A DNA stretch of 64,000 nucleotides from Chimonanthus salicifolius (GCA_013350335.1 CM023539.1:10974302-11038301); one strand, 5' to 3'. Positions 36,054 through 48,600 are shown, counted from the first letter of the stretch. Notes: a model not told the origin generated them from the letters alone. Translations and numbers: made by a program.

Positions 36054-36758
36054 TGGTACAGAGCTAAGTCGATCTAACTGTGGGTTCCCTTATTATTCTT
36101 GCCTTCCCACCCTTCCAAATCTATATTGCTTCTTCTATCCATTGGCGGTTCAGATCTACCCGACTCTACCTACTTCTCCTTTGACACCGAGCACCCTCTG
36201 TTTCTCAGTTTCTGCCTGGAAACGTGAGACCCCTCTCTTGGTGAGTTATCTCGTATTGTCTTCTTCTGCCAGTTCTCTGTTGCAAATGACCTTCCTCAGG
36301 CATTTGCCCTTTCCCGTTGTCGTTTTGTATCTGCTGAGAAACCCCCCATCACAGCCATACGGTTCTCGCCCAAGATCTGACTTGGTCCCTTTCTCTTCCC
36401 AGATCTGCTACTTCCAGATCTCCACCTTGCCGCCCAGTTTGCTGCTGCTGAGTTCTCTCTGCCGGCTTCAGATCTCCTGCTACTGCTCTCACGCTGAAAT
36501 CTGACGCTACAACAGGGGCCTCTACTTTTCCATCCAGAGACGGGTTTTGTTTCTCCGCGGCATCTTACAGTTACCCATCGTCGTTTTCTTTTCAAGCGAT
36601 TAGCGACAGCCGAGTCTGACTAAACAACACATACACCAGCTGAACAGTGTACAGGAGCACTGTCCAAGGGGGTTCACCGCACACCCCTCCTCTCCCGTAA
36701 GACAAAGCAGACCAGCCAGAACCTATGTAGCCCTCTCTTCTTCCCTTTTTTACAAGTC

Positions 36759-37662
36759 ATGGCCTCTAGCTCTAAGCCCACCCTTTCCATCCTAAACATT
36801 ACAAGTCTCATCCCTGTCAAACTGACAGAAACAAACTTTTTTCTATGGAAGAGTCAGATAAAGCCCTTCCTTATTGGCCAAAATCATTGGCGCTATCGAT
36901 GGTCTCACCCTTGTCCTACTCAATATCTCACCGACGACAAAACGTCCTCTCAGACCTTCAACCCAGAATATACTACATAGTTTCAGATGGTCCAGACACT
37001 GGTCAACATGATTAATGCGACTCTATTAGAATAGGTTCTTGCGGAAGATGTGGGTCTCTCTACATCTCGTGAGGTTTGAAACTGTCTCCAATGCAAATTT
37101 TCACAGCACTCTCTTACCACCGCAACTTACTTGCGTTTTCAGCTGCTATATATATCCAAAGGCACCAAGACAATCTCCAAATATCTCCAGCATGCCAAGT
37201 CGCTTGCAGATGCTCTCGCTGCAATCAAAGACCCTGTCTCCAACGGTGATTTAGTCACCTTAGTTCTCCGCAATCTTGGACCAGATTTCGCTATGCTTGT
37301 CATAGCCATCATCAACTTTCCACCCATGCCAGTCTTCTCGGATCTTCGTGCTCGACTGTTATCATTTGAGTCCCAGCTTACACATCCGACCTCAAATGAT
37401 GCCTCCATTCGCCCAAGCACCGGACCACCGATGGCACTCCTCTCTTCTCGCAGACGTGGTCGATCCTCCCGCAGCGGTCGCAATCGGCACTATGGCAATG
37501 GAGGTCGCTCTGATTTTCATCCTCCTCTTACGCTGGTAGAGGCAGTTCTGACCGTGGTGGTCGCTCTAGAGGTGGTCGTCAATCATCTTCTCCAAGCATT
37601 CTTATTGAGTGCCGGATTTGCTCCAGACTTGGACATAGTGTAGCCACTTGCTACTAGAGATA
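36759..37662 (+). pseudogene. Copia gag (UBN2-type) with zinc knuckle
   Basis: Starts MASSSKPTLSILNITSLIPVKLTETNFFLWK, a normal Copia gag N-terminus (KLTxxNFFLWKSQ). A stop after EYTT (36978) and several frameshifts follow. The middle part (ISKYLQHAKSLADALAAI, LRNLGPDFAMLV) is readable in another frame. A CX2CX4HX4C knuckle, CRICSRLGHSVATC, is at 37610-37654, followed by a TAG. Would form the particle and bind RNA. Confidence 0.88.
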
Positions 37663-38570
37663 CCATCACGACAACCAGCCTGAGGACGATCTCTCTTCTT
37701 ATTTTGATGGCATGCAGATTACACAACCTTCTAATCAAAACTCGTATCCCGAAAATGGTGAAACTAACCACATGACCTGTGATACCCAATCTTTGAGCTT
37801 CAAATCCGATTACAAAGGTATGGATCATGTGTTGTTGGGTAACGGTGATTCCCTTCCTATTGCGCACACTGGTAGTTTCTCTCTTTCTTTTGGTGCCTCT
37901 TCCTTTCGTCTTTCCCATGTTCTTCATGTTCCTTATGTGCAAAAGAATTTGTTGTCTGTTGCTCAGTTCACTAAGGAGAATTATGTTAGTTTTACTTTTT
38001 ATTCACGGGGTTTTGTCATTCGAGACGTACAAACGGGTGCTCTTTTGTTTCAGAGCCAATGTGAAGCAAGCCTATATCCTATTAAACCTAGTCGTTTTTC
38101 CACTCATGGTTTCACAGTGTCCTGCTCTCCGTCGTCACTATGGCACCAGTGCCTTGGACATCCATCCAATAAAGTTCTACAAGTTCTTGCAGCTAATAAA
38201 TGTTTAGGCTCTTCTTTTTGTTTTTCACATTTCCAGTTTTTAATAAGTGTGCGTTGGGAAAGTCTAAATGACTTCCTTTCGCTATTCGTGAACATCATAC
38301 TAATGCACCTTTTGATTTAGTACATTTTGATGTTTGGATGTCCCCTGTTTACTCTGTCTCTGGCTTTCGATATTATGTGTTGTTCACAGATGATTATACT
38401 CGCTATTCATGGATTTTTCCAATGAGACATAAATCGAAAGTTTTCTCACATTTTACCACTTTTCTTGCTTATGCTTCTACTCATTTTTCTACAACAATAA
38501 AATATTTTCAAAGTGATGGTGGAAAGGACTATGATAACATCTCTTTTCGTCAATTGTGTGAAATGAATTA
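37663..38570 (+). pseudogene. Copia protease remnant, GAG-pre-integrase and integrase N-half
   Basis: NHMTCDTQSLS marks the protease, but the D-S/T-G-A site reads ENGE (about 37750), so the catalytic Asp is gone. LHVPYVQKNLLSV and LWHQCLGHPSNKVLQ are the pre-integrase region. After a frameshift the integrase core begins VHFDVW...YYVLFTDDYTRYSWIF and reaches YFQSDGG (second Asp) near 38515. A TAA after CEMN at 38570 lies at the start of the tandem array. Confidence 0.88.
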
Positions 38571-40735
38571 ATCATTGTCTATCCTACCCTCATGCCCCCA
38601 ACAAAATGGTCTTGCCGAAAGAAAATATCGCCATTTGTCGGAAATGGGTCGCACCCTCCTAGTTGCAGTACATCTCCCACCTAACCTATGGGTTGAGGCT
38701 CTTTGTACAGTTGTCTACCTGATTAATAGACTCCCTGCACTCTTTCTCGACTGGTCCACACCATATTAGGAGCTCCTTCACACCAACCCTGATTACCTCT
38801 CTCTTCACACTTTTGGTTGTGCTTGTTATCCTTACCTTGGAGATTATGCTACCAATAAATTGCAACCTCGACCGGTTGAGTGTGTTTTTCTTGGATACAG
38901 TTCTCAACCCAAGGGCTATAGGTGTCTTCACCTTTTTACCTGCAGAGTTTACATCTCACGGCATGTCCTATTTAATGAAGTTCTTTTCCTATGCCTCCAT
39001 CACCTTGTGGCATACATCCTCGCTGACTCAAGACATGGTCTTTATACCAGTAGTCACCATGCCCCCTTCGCCTACACAACTCTCTTTTCTTCAATTGTGT
39101 GCGCAAAGATGAATTAATCACCGTCTATCCTGCCCTCATACCCCCAAACAAAATGGTCTTGCCCAAAGAAAACATCGCTATCTGTCAAAAATGAGTCGCA
39201 CCCTCCTAGTTGCAGCACATCTCCCTCCTAACCTATGAGTTGAGTCTCTTTGTTCAGCTGTGTACCTGATTAATGGACTCCTTACACCCCTTCTCGACTG
39301 GTCCACACTATATCAGAAGCTCTTTCACTCCAACCCTGATTACTTCTCTCTTCACACTTTTGGTTGTGCTTGTTATCCTTACCATGGAGATTATGCTACT
39401 AATAAATTACAACCTCGACCAGTTGAATGTATTTTTCTTGGATACAGTTCTCAACACAAGGGCTACAAGTGTCTTCACTTTTCTACCTGTAGAGTTTACA
39501 TCTCACGGTACGTCCTATTTAATGAAGTTCTTTCCCTATGCCTCCACCACCTTGCAGCATACAGCCTCACCAACTCAAGACATGGTCTTTATACCAGTAG
39601 TCACCATGCCCCCTTCGCTTGCACGACTCTTTTTCAGTCAATTGCGTGCTCAAAGATGAATTAATCACTGTCTATCCTGCCCTCATAACCCCCAGCAAAA
39701 TGGTCTTGCAGAAAGAAAACATCGCTATCTGTCGGAATTGGGTCTCACTCTCCTAGTTGCAGCACATCTCCCTCTTAACCTATGGGTTGAGTCTCTTTGT
39801 TCAGCTATGTACCTGATTAATGGACTCCCTACACCCCTTCTCAACTGGTCCACACCATATCAGAAGCTCTTTCACACCAACCCGGATTACCTCTATCTTC
39901 ACACTTTTGGTTGTGCTTGTTATCTTTATCTTGGAGATAATGCTACTAATAAATTGCAACATCGACCGGTTGAGTGTGTTTTTCTTGGATAAAGTTCTCA
40001 ACACATGGGCTACAGGTGTCTTCACTTTTCTACCTATAGAGTTTACATCTCACGACACGTCCTATTTAATGAAGTTGTCTTTCCCTATGCCTCCAGCACC
40101 TTGCCACATGCAGCCTCACCGACTCAAGACAAGGTCTTTATACCAGTAGTCACCAAGCCCCCTTCGCCTGCGCAACTCTCTTTTCGTCAATTGTGTGCGA
40201 AAAAATAAATTAATCACCGTCTACAATGCCCTCATACCCCCCCAACAAAATGGTCTTGCGAAAAGAAAACATCGCCATCTGTCGAAAATGGGTCGCACCC
40301 TCCTAGTTGCAATACATCTCCCTTCTAACCTATGGGTTGAGGTTCTTTGTTCAGTTGTGTACCAGATTAATAGACTCCCTACACCCCTTCTCGATTGATC
40401 CACACCATATCAGAAGCTTTTTTCACACCAACCCTGATTACCGCTCTCTTCAAACTTTTGGTTGTGCTTGTTATCCTTACCTTGGAGATTATGCTACTAA
40501 TAAATTGCAAGCTCGACCGGTTGAGTGTGTTTTCTTGGATACAGTTCTCAACACAAGGGCTACAGGTATCTTCACTTTTCTACCTGTAGAGTTTACATCT
40601 CACGATACGTCCTATTTAATGAAGTTTTCTTCCTATGCCTCCAGCACCTTTCAGCATACAACCTCGCCAACTCAAGACATGGTCTTTATACCAGTAGTCA
40701 ACATGCCCCATTCGCCTGCACAACTCTCTTCTACC
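38541..40735 (+). repeat. Four-copy, about 547-bp tandem array inside Copia integrase
   Basis: AATTAATCA anchors recur at 38566, 39112, 39659 and 40208 (periods 546, 547, 549). Each unit encodes QQNGLAERKxRHLSxMGR (with the third catalytic residue, Glu), LWVEALCxxVYLINRLP, LHTFGCACYPYLGDYATNK and RPVECVFLGYSSQ, then a Pro/Thr/Ser-rich linker. Units have diverged and contain different stops and indels. The single-copy sequence resumes after 40735 with a Ser/Pro-rich linker. Confidence 0.95.
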
Positions 40736-40984
40736 ATGACTGTTCCTCCAGCTCTGCCGCATCACCTTCTCCTTCAGCAGCTGCATCGCATTCTCCATCA
40801 TCAGTGCCAGAGTCACCTCCTGCTCCCTCATCCTCTCCAGTAGCAGCACTGGAGCCATCACCTGTTGCCTCCTCACAAGACATTGCTCACAAGGCATCTT
40901 CAAGCCGAACAAGAGGGTTTCCTTTGCCAGTAGGTATCCTTTACCACAAGCCTTTGTTTCCTTAATTTTTTCCTTTAACTCTGA

Positions 40985-41320
40985 GCCCACCTGCTACACT
41001 CATGCTGCTCAATCCACAAAATGGCAACATGCAATGAATGATGAATTTAATGCTCTCCTGGGGCAACGCACTTGGTCTCAAGTTCCACCTCATCCACATG
41101 TTAATACCGTTGGCTGTAAGTGGGTGTTTAAAATAAAACGTCGTTCTGATGGCACTATTGAAAGCTATAAAGCACATCTTGTTGCCAAAGGCTTTCATCA
41201 ACAAGCTGGAATTGATTATGATGAGACATTCAATTCCATTGTCAAGCCAAATACTATCCACACAGTCCTCAGTCTTGCTGTAAGTTGTGCATGGCCTATT
41301 CATCAGCTGGATGTCAAGAA
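40985..41320 (+). pseudogene. Copia reverse transcriptase, N-terminal part
   Basis: Reads STKWQHAMNDEFNALL, W, VGCKWVFKIKRRSDGTIE, AHLVAKGFHQQAGIDYDETF and HQLDVKN, the standard Copia RT start including the first catalytic Asp region. Interrupted after DVKN by solo LTR G. Confidence 0.93.
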
Positions 41321-44300
41321 TGTAATACCCTGACCCGAATTAGGCTTAATTAATATGATTTATTCTAATAAATCATAATTTAACCTGTTAATCATGAATA
41401 TTACAATTAGAAATTCGTGAAAAGTCCAGGTTTGGCCCAATCAGAGCTCGACAGCTCGATGATCCAACTCATCTAAGTTGAAAGAGCAACATGGTAATTT
41501 ACCATTGACAGTGTTATTTTATTGATTATTTAATTTTTGGTTATTGTTGAGTGATATTGATTTCCTTAATTAAGGATTTAAATTCTGAAATTTATAAGTA
41601 TTTTATTATATTTTTTTTAGAAAATGTTATTAAAAAACTACCCGAAAAGATCTCGAAAATTAAGAAATAATTATTTTTAAACAATTTTAACAGTAAGAAA
41701 ATTTTAAGAAAAATATGTGTTTTAGATTTTGTTTTAACTCATTGTTTTATGTTTTCAAATTATTAAAATAAAGGCTTTAAACCCTTTAAATAAATACAAG
41801 TTGAATTAAGGAAATAGTGATAAAAATGTGATTTTTGTTTAAATCAATAAATTTTGATAAAATATAAATCTCCAAAATTTATGATGTGTAGATTTTATAA
41901 AACTCAACACTTTGATTAAGATGGACTAAATTAATTAAGTTAAATAAATCTTCTAATTAGTTAAAAAATTAAAAATGAAATAAACTGGACTTATTTGCAA
42001 ATAAAATTTGAAGGACCAAACTGTAAATTTCCAAATCATTTGAAGCACCAATGTGGCAGATGAAGTTGCTGCTTGGACGTCGAGTCATGCAAGTTACGAA
42101 CGTAGCTTGCAGATGATGTGTTCTCCCCATGACCCTGCTTGACGGCCTACTACCCTACCTTCCATTGCCTGTAAATTCAGGCCTGAAATGCAGAGGAAAT
42201 CCTCATTGTTTCTCAACATTTCCCTCTATTCTTCCTACTTCTTCTTTACTTAAAATTTCACCGTTGCTTTGAAGTGGAAGTTTTTCCAGTTGCTGAAACT
42301 CTGCCCAATTTACAAAGCGAAGGTAATATTTAGATTTAGTTTCAAATTCTAATCAGTTGAGGATCAAACAGAACTAAATTTGATTAAGATTTGAGTGTCA
42401 AAATTGATTTTGAAGTTTAATGGAAAACATAAATTTCCATGTGTTTCACTGAATTTTTTGTTAAAATCTGATGTTTTTAATCAGTATAAATGTTCCAATT
42501 GATTCCCAATGTAAAGAGGATTCATTAAAGAGTTCATCTGACCAGTAGGGTGTGAAAAACATATCCAGAAAACCCATTGTTTTTTTATTCGTAATTTACG
42601 CAGTTCCTCCCGTTAATGTTTTGTTGCACTCGGAAGATCTGAGAATCGGCCTTCTGAAGTTCTGGACTTCTGTTCGGGGTTCCGAAGCTCTCAGAGGCCA
42701 AATATTTATTTCTGTCTCTGTTGTTCAGATCCTAGTGTTCCGAGACCCCCTCGGATGCTCCGAAATGTTCAGAAGTTTCGAGCAGACCTCGGCAGGTTCC
42801 GAGACACACTAAGACCTACTGATTTTTCCTATTTTCTTTTCTTCTGTTCGGAAGCAGGCTCGCAAGTTTCGAGACCTGAACTTTGAAAGTTTCGAAGAAC
42901 AGAACTCAAGTTCCGAAGGCTCTGTAAAGCCCAGATTTTAGGAAGTCTCTAGGAAGTTCCGAAGCCACAGTACCTGGTTCCGATGCATGTTCCGAGGAAC
43001 CCAGAACTGGTTTTTGAAACTTAGTCTAAGTTAGGATATCATGTTAAAACTTAGACCCTAGGTTTTGATGTATGTTTATACCATTTTGATAATTTAAAGT
43101 GATATTAACCCTCTCTTTGGTACTATTATGTAAATCTATATTATGTATTCACTTCCAGGCCGATACTCTCTACCTGTGGCACAGCGGAAACACAGCCAGG
43201 TAGTTATCAGTAGCTATGCGATTAACTTCGCCGCTCGGTAGAAAAGAAGGATTCGGGCACTGAGTGATCTCTATGCCTAACTCGTTATATGAGTAGTGGC
43301 CTGAGCATCTTATATCTCTAGGCCTAACTCAATACGTTTACATGGTCATTTTCAGAAGACAATATGAGAAGTGGCCTGAGCACCTTATTATATTTCTGAT
43401 TATTGTAATTGAAAATGGATAATAACCCATATAGGAGACTCAGATCCATTTCCCTTGCACTTTTTTTGGAAAATAAGATAAGATTTGGAATACTATGAAT
43501 ATGTGTATTATGTTTGAATAATGATTGTATAATTCATTGTATCCTTGTTTGTGTGTTTGACAGATACTTCGATACCCCACATATTCGGTGAGAAGACTTA
43601 ACATTGCAGTAGGAGTAAATCAGGTTAAGAAGATCTAATGCAATGAGTGGTTTCAAAGATCAGATTTAATGAACCCACTTATATGCCTGGATATGATACA
43701 CTATTGTGTAAAATGCTTATTGATACTAATGATTTTATCGTATACTATGTATGAGCTATGATGATATTGATACTGCTTCCACGTACCCTTAACGACTGAA
43801 CTATTATTGGCTCAGGTGTGTCGGTTTGCGTCTACTGGCCTAGGTGTGTCAGTTGTTGGCCCAAGTGTGTCAGTACCGGCCCAAGTGTGTCGGCGATGTA
43901 CTTGCAAGATTATGCATTTTGACCGTGTCGGAACTTAATGCTTATAGTTAGTATAGTGTTTAAGTGTTACGTTGGATGTCAACAGTTACATGAAGATGAC
44001 TTGATATATTGGCATGATAAACTTATTATGATGATGATGTTGATTTTGGCTAACCTGATATTCATTACACTGCATATTATGTACTTTTCACTGGACTGGT
44101 TAGCTCACAATACTCACATTTCAGGATATGTACCCGAGGAGGAAGAACCTCCATTTCAAGCTTAGAATGGATAAGTTGATGCGGTTATTTGGAATTTTCA
44201 CGGATGGGAATTTCATTTATTTTGACTATTGGTTCTTGAAACCATATTTTTTTTTAAAGTACCTCATGTGGTACTTATTTTGTAATCATGTATGACCTTC

Positions 44301-44487
44301 CACGTTACCATTAGCAACTCTGGATGACATAAATGATATTATCTTTTATGATGGAAATATTTGTTTGTATGTTATGTGTTCGTAAACGGATAGATATATA
44401 GTACATGTTTGAGTCCACATGTAAAGATCATTTGTGACATTTATATCTGAACCTAACTATTGATCCAGCCCAATTAGGAGTTATTAA

Positions 44488-44572
<85 letters not shown>

Positions 44573-44610
44573 GTAGCGTTCTGAGCCGACCTCCACGTCA
44601 GGGCGTTACA
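41321..44610 (+). mobile_element. Solo LTR G (3290 bp)
   Basis: TGTAATACCCTGACCC...GGGCGTTACA with a perfect duplication AAGAA (41316-41320, 44611-44615) inside Copia RT. Contains a TTCCGA/TTCGGAA-rich zone at 42620-43010, a GGCCCAAGTGTGTC minisatellite at 43795-43895, an acceptor-like module (TTAGCTCACAATACTCACATTTCAG, 44100-44124) and an AT microsatellite near the end. It inserted after the Copia element, so it is younger. Confidence 0.94.
44489..44569. repeat. (TA)n microsatellite
   Basis: About 40 uninterrupted TA dinucleotides near the 3' end of LTR G. Confidence 0.97.
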
Positions 44611-45820
44611 AAGAATGCTTTCCTTCATGGAAATCTCACCGAAGAAGTCTACATCACTCAACCACCAGGTTTCGTTGACCCCGATCACCCTAATCACATC
44701 TGCAAACTTCATAAAGCTATTTATGTCTTGAAACAAGTACCAAGGGCCTGATTCCAACGCTTCAGCCCCTTCTTCCTGACTCATGGTTTTGTTCAAAGCA
44801 AAGCGGATAGTTCCATGTTCATTTTTCGACGGGCTTCTCAAGTTATGGTTCTCTTGTTATATGTCGATGATATTGTATTAACTAGCAATGCTCCATCACT
44901 CCTCCATTCTTTCACTCGCAGATTGGGCACTGAGTTTGAAATCAAGGATCTTGGTAAACTTCATTATTTCCTGGACATTGACGTGACTCATCTTTCTCAA
45001 GGATTACATTTATCTCAAAACAAATATACATTTGCCATCCTTCGGCGTAGTCAATTACTTGGTTGTAAACCTTGTTCGACGCCCGTTGCTACCAAAGCTC
45101 AATTATCTAACTCCACTAGTGATTTGCTTTTGGATCCATCTGAGTATTGCCATCTTGTTTGCGCTCTTCAGTATCTCACTCTCACTCGACCCGACATTTC
45201 TTTTGCTGTTCATATTGCATTACAGTTTATGAATCAACCTCGTACCACACATTTGGAGGCTGTTAAACGAATCATTCGCTACCTCAAGGGTTCTTTTGGT
45301 CGTGGTCTGCATCTAATACACTCATCACACCCCTTCCGCTTGATTGCATACTCTCATGTTGATTGGGTCGGTTGCCTTGATACTTGTCACTCCACTGCAG
45401 GTTCTTGTATCTTCTTGGGACCAAATTTAATTTTCTGGACTTCTAAGAAATAACCTACGGTTTCTAGATCCAGTGCCGAGGCTGAATATTGAGCCCTTGC
45501 GGTCACTTGTGCTTATACTGTTTGGATACATCACCTTTTGCACGAGCTTGGTTTTCCCATTCGCTCTCCGACTATACTCCTTTGTGATAATCTCAGTGCC
45601 ACATATTTGGCAGCCAATCCTGTCTTCCATGCTAGAACAACACACATTGAACTTGACTATCACTTCATACGGGAACGTATCACAGCTGGCTCTCATTGGA
45701 TTCAATTTGTATCTTATTCGGACCAGCTCGCTGACATCTTGACTAAAGGGCTCACAAAGCAACAATTCTCCTTGCTCAGTTCCAAACTCGTCACTTTTCC
45801 ATCATCGAGTTTGCGAGGGA
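44611..45820 (+). pseudogene. Copia reverse transcriptase C-part and RNase H
   Basis: Continues [35 protein letters not shown], stop, FQRF, the catalytic YVDDIVLTSN (about 44858), LGKLHYFLDIDV, ALQYLTLTRPDISFAV and the RNase H region SRSSAEAEY, stop, ALA and ILTKGLTKQQF. The three stops (TGG to TGA, CAA to TAA, CGA to TGA type) are all transitions expected from cytosine deamination. The end runs into the 3' LTR. Confidence 0.94.
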
Positions 45821-45821
45821 G

Positions 45822-46034
45822 TATTAACGGTAGTAAACACTCACAAGGAACTCCTAACCCAATAGGAACTCATAGTCCAACTCAAAGTTGAACTCTCTCG
45901 AATCCTAATCCTTTTGTGTTACTCCTCAAAGAGGTTGTATTCTAATTGATGTTTTCCTCCTAAAAGAGAGGCTTGTAATCCTATTTATATTAAGTGATAA
46001 TGATACATGTGTATGGAATTTTCACAACCTTTCA
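45822..46034 (+). repeat. Copia 3' LTR
   Basis: Begins TATTAACGGTAG after GCGAGGGAG (polypurine tract) and ends CCTTTCA. Confidence 0.92.
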
Positions 46035-46261
46035 TATCCAATTGACTTATTAGATTTATAGAAGATTAAACAACACCAATAGGGTGCATTCCTATGGATT
46101 TGGTCCATTCCTATCCTTTATGATTCTTTCTGCATGGTGGTTTTTCTTTGTTAGGATTTTCGTGGACTATGATTTATGCATTGATAAGTTCTTGAAAAAT
46201 CTTAAACCGCCTTTCTATCTTAACAAAACCAGAAAATTTGTCTCAATGACAGGGAGTAACA

Positions 46262-46457
46262 GGGCAAGATAACTTTCATGGACTATTTCTTGTCTTTGTT
46301 TGCAATTTCGAAGTGGCTAACAAGATAGAAAAACTCTTCAGGAAGTTTCTTTGGGGTGTGAGAAGAGGAAAGTCCATTTGGTGGCACGGTCGAAGGTTAC
46401 TAAGGCCATATCCAAAGGCAGATTAGCTATTGTCCCTTTACGGTTGAGAAATGAGGC
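46262..46457 (+). pseudogene. LINE (L1-type) reverse-transcriptase remnant
   Basis: Over two frames reads YFLSLFAIS, KIEKLFRKFLWGV, then after a shift KVHLVARSKVTKAISKGRLAIVPLRLRNEA, matching the C-terminal RT to zf-RVT region of plant LINEs (FLWG, K...P...GGLGI). Only about 190 bp remain, truncated at the boundary with the LTR fragment at 46458. Confidence 0.75.
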
Positions 46458-46775
46458 TGTAACGGTTTAGGATTTTGGGGGAGGGGGGTTTTAAGATAGG
46501 ATTTTTCTCTCTTTTTTTTAAATAAAATCTTAAATTTTCCAAAAATAAATAAATAATTTAAAAATCATTAAAAATAAAACGTAGAACATCGAGAAAGATA
46601 ACGTGTAATTTTCAAACTTTTTACATGATAAAATATTCAATGATTCAAAATTACCAAAATGCCCTTCAAGTGTCTGAACTCAAAATCGGGCAAACCAGGA
46701 CCCAACACAGGGCCCACACTTTCCCCACTACTACCAAGACCACAAAACTCTGAAAAATCAGGTCGAGTCGTTACA
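46458..46775 (-). mobile_element. LTR J: 318-bp internally deleted LTR of the C/D/I family
   Basis: Minus strand starts TGTAACGACTCGACCTGATTT, like LTR D, and closes CCTAAACCGTTACA. Nothing of the leader, minisatellite or acceptor-like module remains. No target duplication (GAGGC, AATTG). Confidence 0.5.
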
Positions 46776-47200
46776 AATTGAGTCTTCCTATATAACATGT
46801 TGGGATAGAGTTCACTTGTTTAATAAATGGAATTGGTTAGGTATGGATCAGGTCGGGTCAATCATTTAATATGTAAGTTGGGTTGGGTTTACCTATTTAA
46901 TGAATGAGATAGGTTGGGTTAACTACAATTTGTGATTGACAAGGTAAGCTCATTTAAGATGGTCAAGTTGGGTCAACTTTTTTAATAAATATGTTTGGTA
47001 GCTATAGGTTGAATAGGCATGTTTAAATTGTTCTAATTAGTTGATCTATCCACCAAATGCTTTGAGTCAACTTGTTTAATACATAAGCGAGGTCAAGTTT
47101 GAGACAAATTGAAATAATTGTATAATAAATGGTATGGGACTAGGTCACCTATTTAAGATTAGCTGGGTTTGGATGATTTGTTTAATAAAAACGTTGGCAC
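46776..47200 (+). repeat. Direct repeat, copy 1 (GGGTCAACTTGTTTAATAAA-rich)
   Basis: About 390 bp closely matching 51810-52193, both opening TTGAGTCTTCC. Internally built of degenerate GGTCAA..TTTAATAAAT modules. Copy 1 continues to about 47335. Confidence 0.85.
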
Positions 47201-47899
47201 AGTTGACGGATTAGGCCAAGATGTTTAAGATTGGTTTAGTTGGGTCAACTGATCTAATAAATGGGTTGGGTACTTATTTATGATTAAGTACCCAATCCAT
47301 CAAATAAATGGCTTGGGTACATATAGATAATCTAACAAGGTATTGACATTTTGTGAATGTGTCATTTGCAAATTACACTAGGAAAGTACATCTCAGACCA
47401 AGGGATCACACTTGCAAATTTTTGGACACTTTATAAGGAAAATTTAAACCTAAGAGTTTAGGCTCCTACAACTTATTAAAACATGGAAAAATCTCAATTT
47501 CATATGAAACAAAAAATTCAAGATTTCTAAAGAAAATTTGCCCAAACAAATCTGCCCTGATAGATAAAGAGCTTTATGGTGTGTAGGCCACAATAAATTT
47601 ATATATAGATTGGAGAATGATCGCATTAAATGAAAAAGGTATAGATTTGGTATATTTTTGTATGCCTCATTGTTTATTCTTAGGGTCATTTGAATCATTG
47701 GTGTCGAGTGTCTTTGTGGGCAGCTATAGTCCGTACTTATCTTTTGCCCTTTTTGCAAGAAAAAAAGGATAAGAATTGGTGCTCAGTTGGTGGCATAGTT
47801 GTAGCTTGTAACAACTGATTATTACAATTGAAAGGTTGTGGGCTCAAGTCTTGTCACCATCTCAGAAAAGATAAAAAAGGGATAAAGAAATCATTAAAA
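47201..47899. other. Non-coding sequence
   Basis: End of the repeat family, then AT-rich sequence; a minus-strand frame at 47450-47758 has no recognisable domain. Confidence 0.4.
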
Positions 47900-48600
47900 T
47901 TAGTTTTTCCTGATGGATGCTTCTTCGAAGAATAGGTGCTGCCCACCATTGACATTGCTAAACCATGCATTCTTGACCGAGCAGCTCTGCTTTTGGGCAC
48001 ACCGGTTGACAAGGGCGAGGGTGTTGCTGGTGACTCTGGCCACGTTTACCACCCTTCCCTTGACAGCTGCTTTAAGACTGGTGCTCATGGATGTCCATGC
48101 AAATCTGTCCACTCAAATGGTGTCATCCGTCAATGTAGCACTCATCCATGTCTGAACGTTTCTCAAATGCAACTGAAAGCTCCCGCTTCTGGTCCAGCCC
48201 ATACGCCCCATCTCCCTAACCGACTGGCTCAACCTATCGACAGTGTTGTTCACGTTCTCGACGCAGTACTTCACTGCAGCACAATCTCTCGGACTCATGC
48301 CCTTGGCGCTCAACAGTTTCGAGATGAAAGCCACGGCTGAGTGGGCTTGGGCCAGGCACACTGAAAGAGCAGTCAGGGCCATCTGCCTCGGGCTTCTCTT
48401 GATGGTGTTGGCGTACACGGATGACACTGGATGCACAAAGCAAGATAGCGAGTGGCGCTGCAGGAGGACTTGATGAAATCGGTGGTGGCCGTTAGTCTTG
48501 ACACCGTGGAAGATGCCGAATGCGCTGTTACAGGCATGCCCTAAAGAGAGAAGAAGAGAAGGAGAAGAGAAACGGACGTGGCCCTTGCGACTCTTTCCAT
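47900..48600 (-). pseudogene. Plant invertase/pectin methylesterase inhibitor (PMEI), broken
   Basis: Minus strand from ATG at 48600: MERVARATSVSLLLLFFSL (signal peptide), stop TAG, MPVTAHSASSTVSRLT, TDFIKSSCSATRYLALCIQC, then after a frameshift ANTIKRSPRQMALTALSVCLA, AVKYCVENVNNTVDRLSQSV, FQLHLRNVQTWMSATLTDDT, stop, VDRFAWTSMSTSLKAAVK, VSNTLALVN-type end. This is the four-helix PMEI fold; the two N-terminal Cys and the Cys before VENVND are kept, but the Cys normally after the ALTDDTT motif became TGA. Normal role: apoplastic inhibitor of pectin methylesterase. At least three lesions. No introns, as usual for the family. Confidence 0.88.

Larger units (their letters stand above)
35842..46034 (+). 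mobile_element. Ty1/Copia retrotransposon, disrupted
   Basis: LTRs 35842-36053 and 45822-46034 (212 and 213 bp), primer site TGGTACAGAGC directly after the 5' LTR, then gag, protease, integrase, RT and RNase H in Copia order. The LTR 5' TG is changed to TA in both copies; the 3' end is CA. It has been altered by a four-copy tandem amplification in integrase (38541-40735) and by solo LTR G in RT (41321-44610). Stops and frameshifts throughout. No clear target duplication (TTACA left, TATCC right). Confidence 0.93.

Noticed and set aside
36296..36595. 99-aa minus-strand Arg-rich frame before Copia gag
   Set aside because: Antisense of the Copia leader; no domain and no independent support.
44428..44841. 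137-aa minus-strand frame across the TA microsatellite and Copia RT
   Set aside because: It is the antisense shadow of Copia RT joined to translated (TA)n; the YIYIYI run is the microsatellite.
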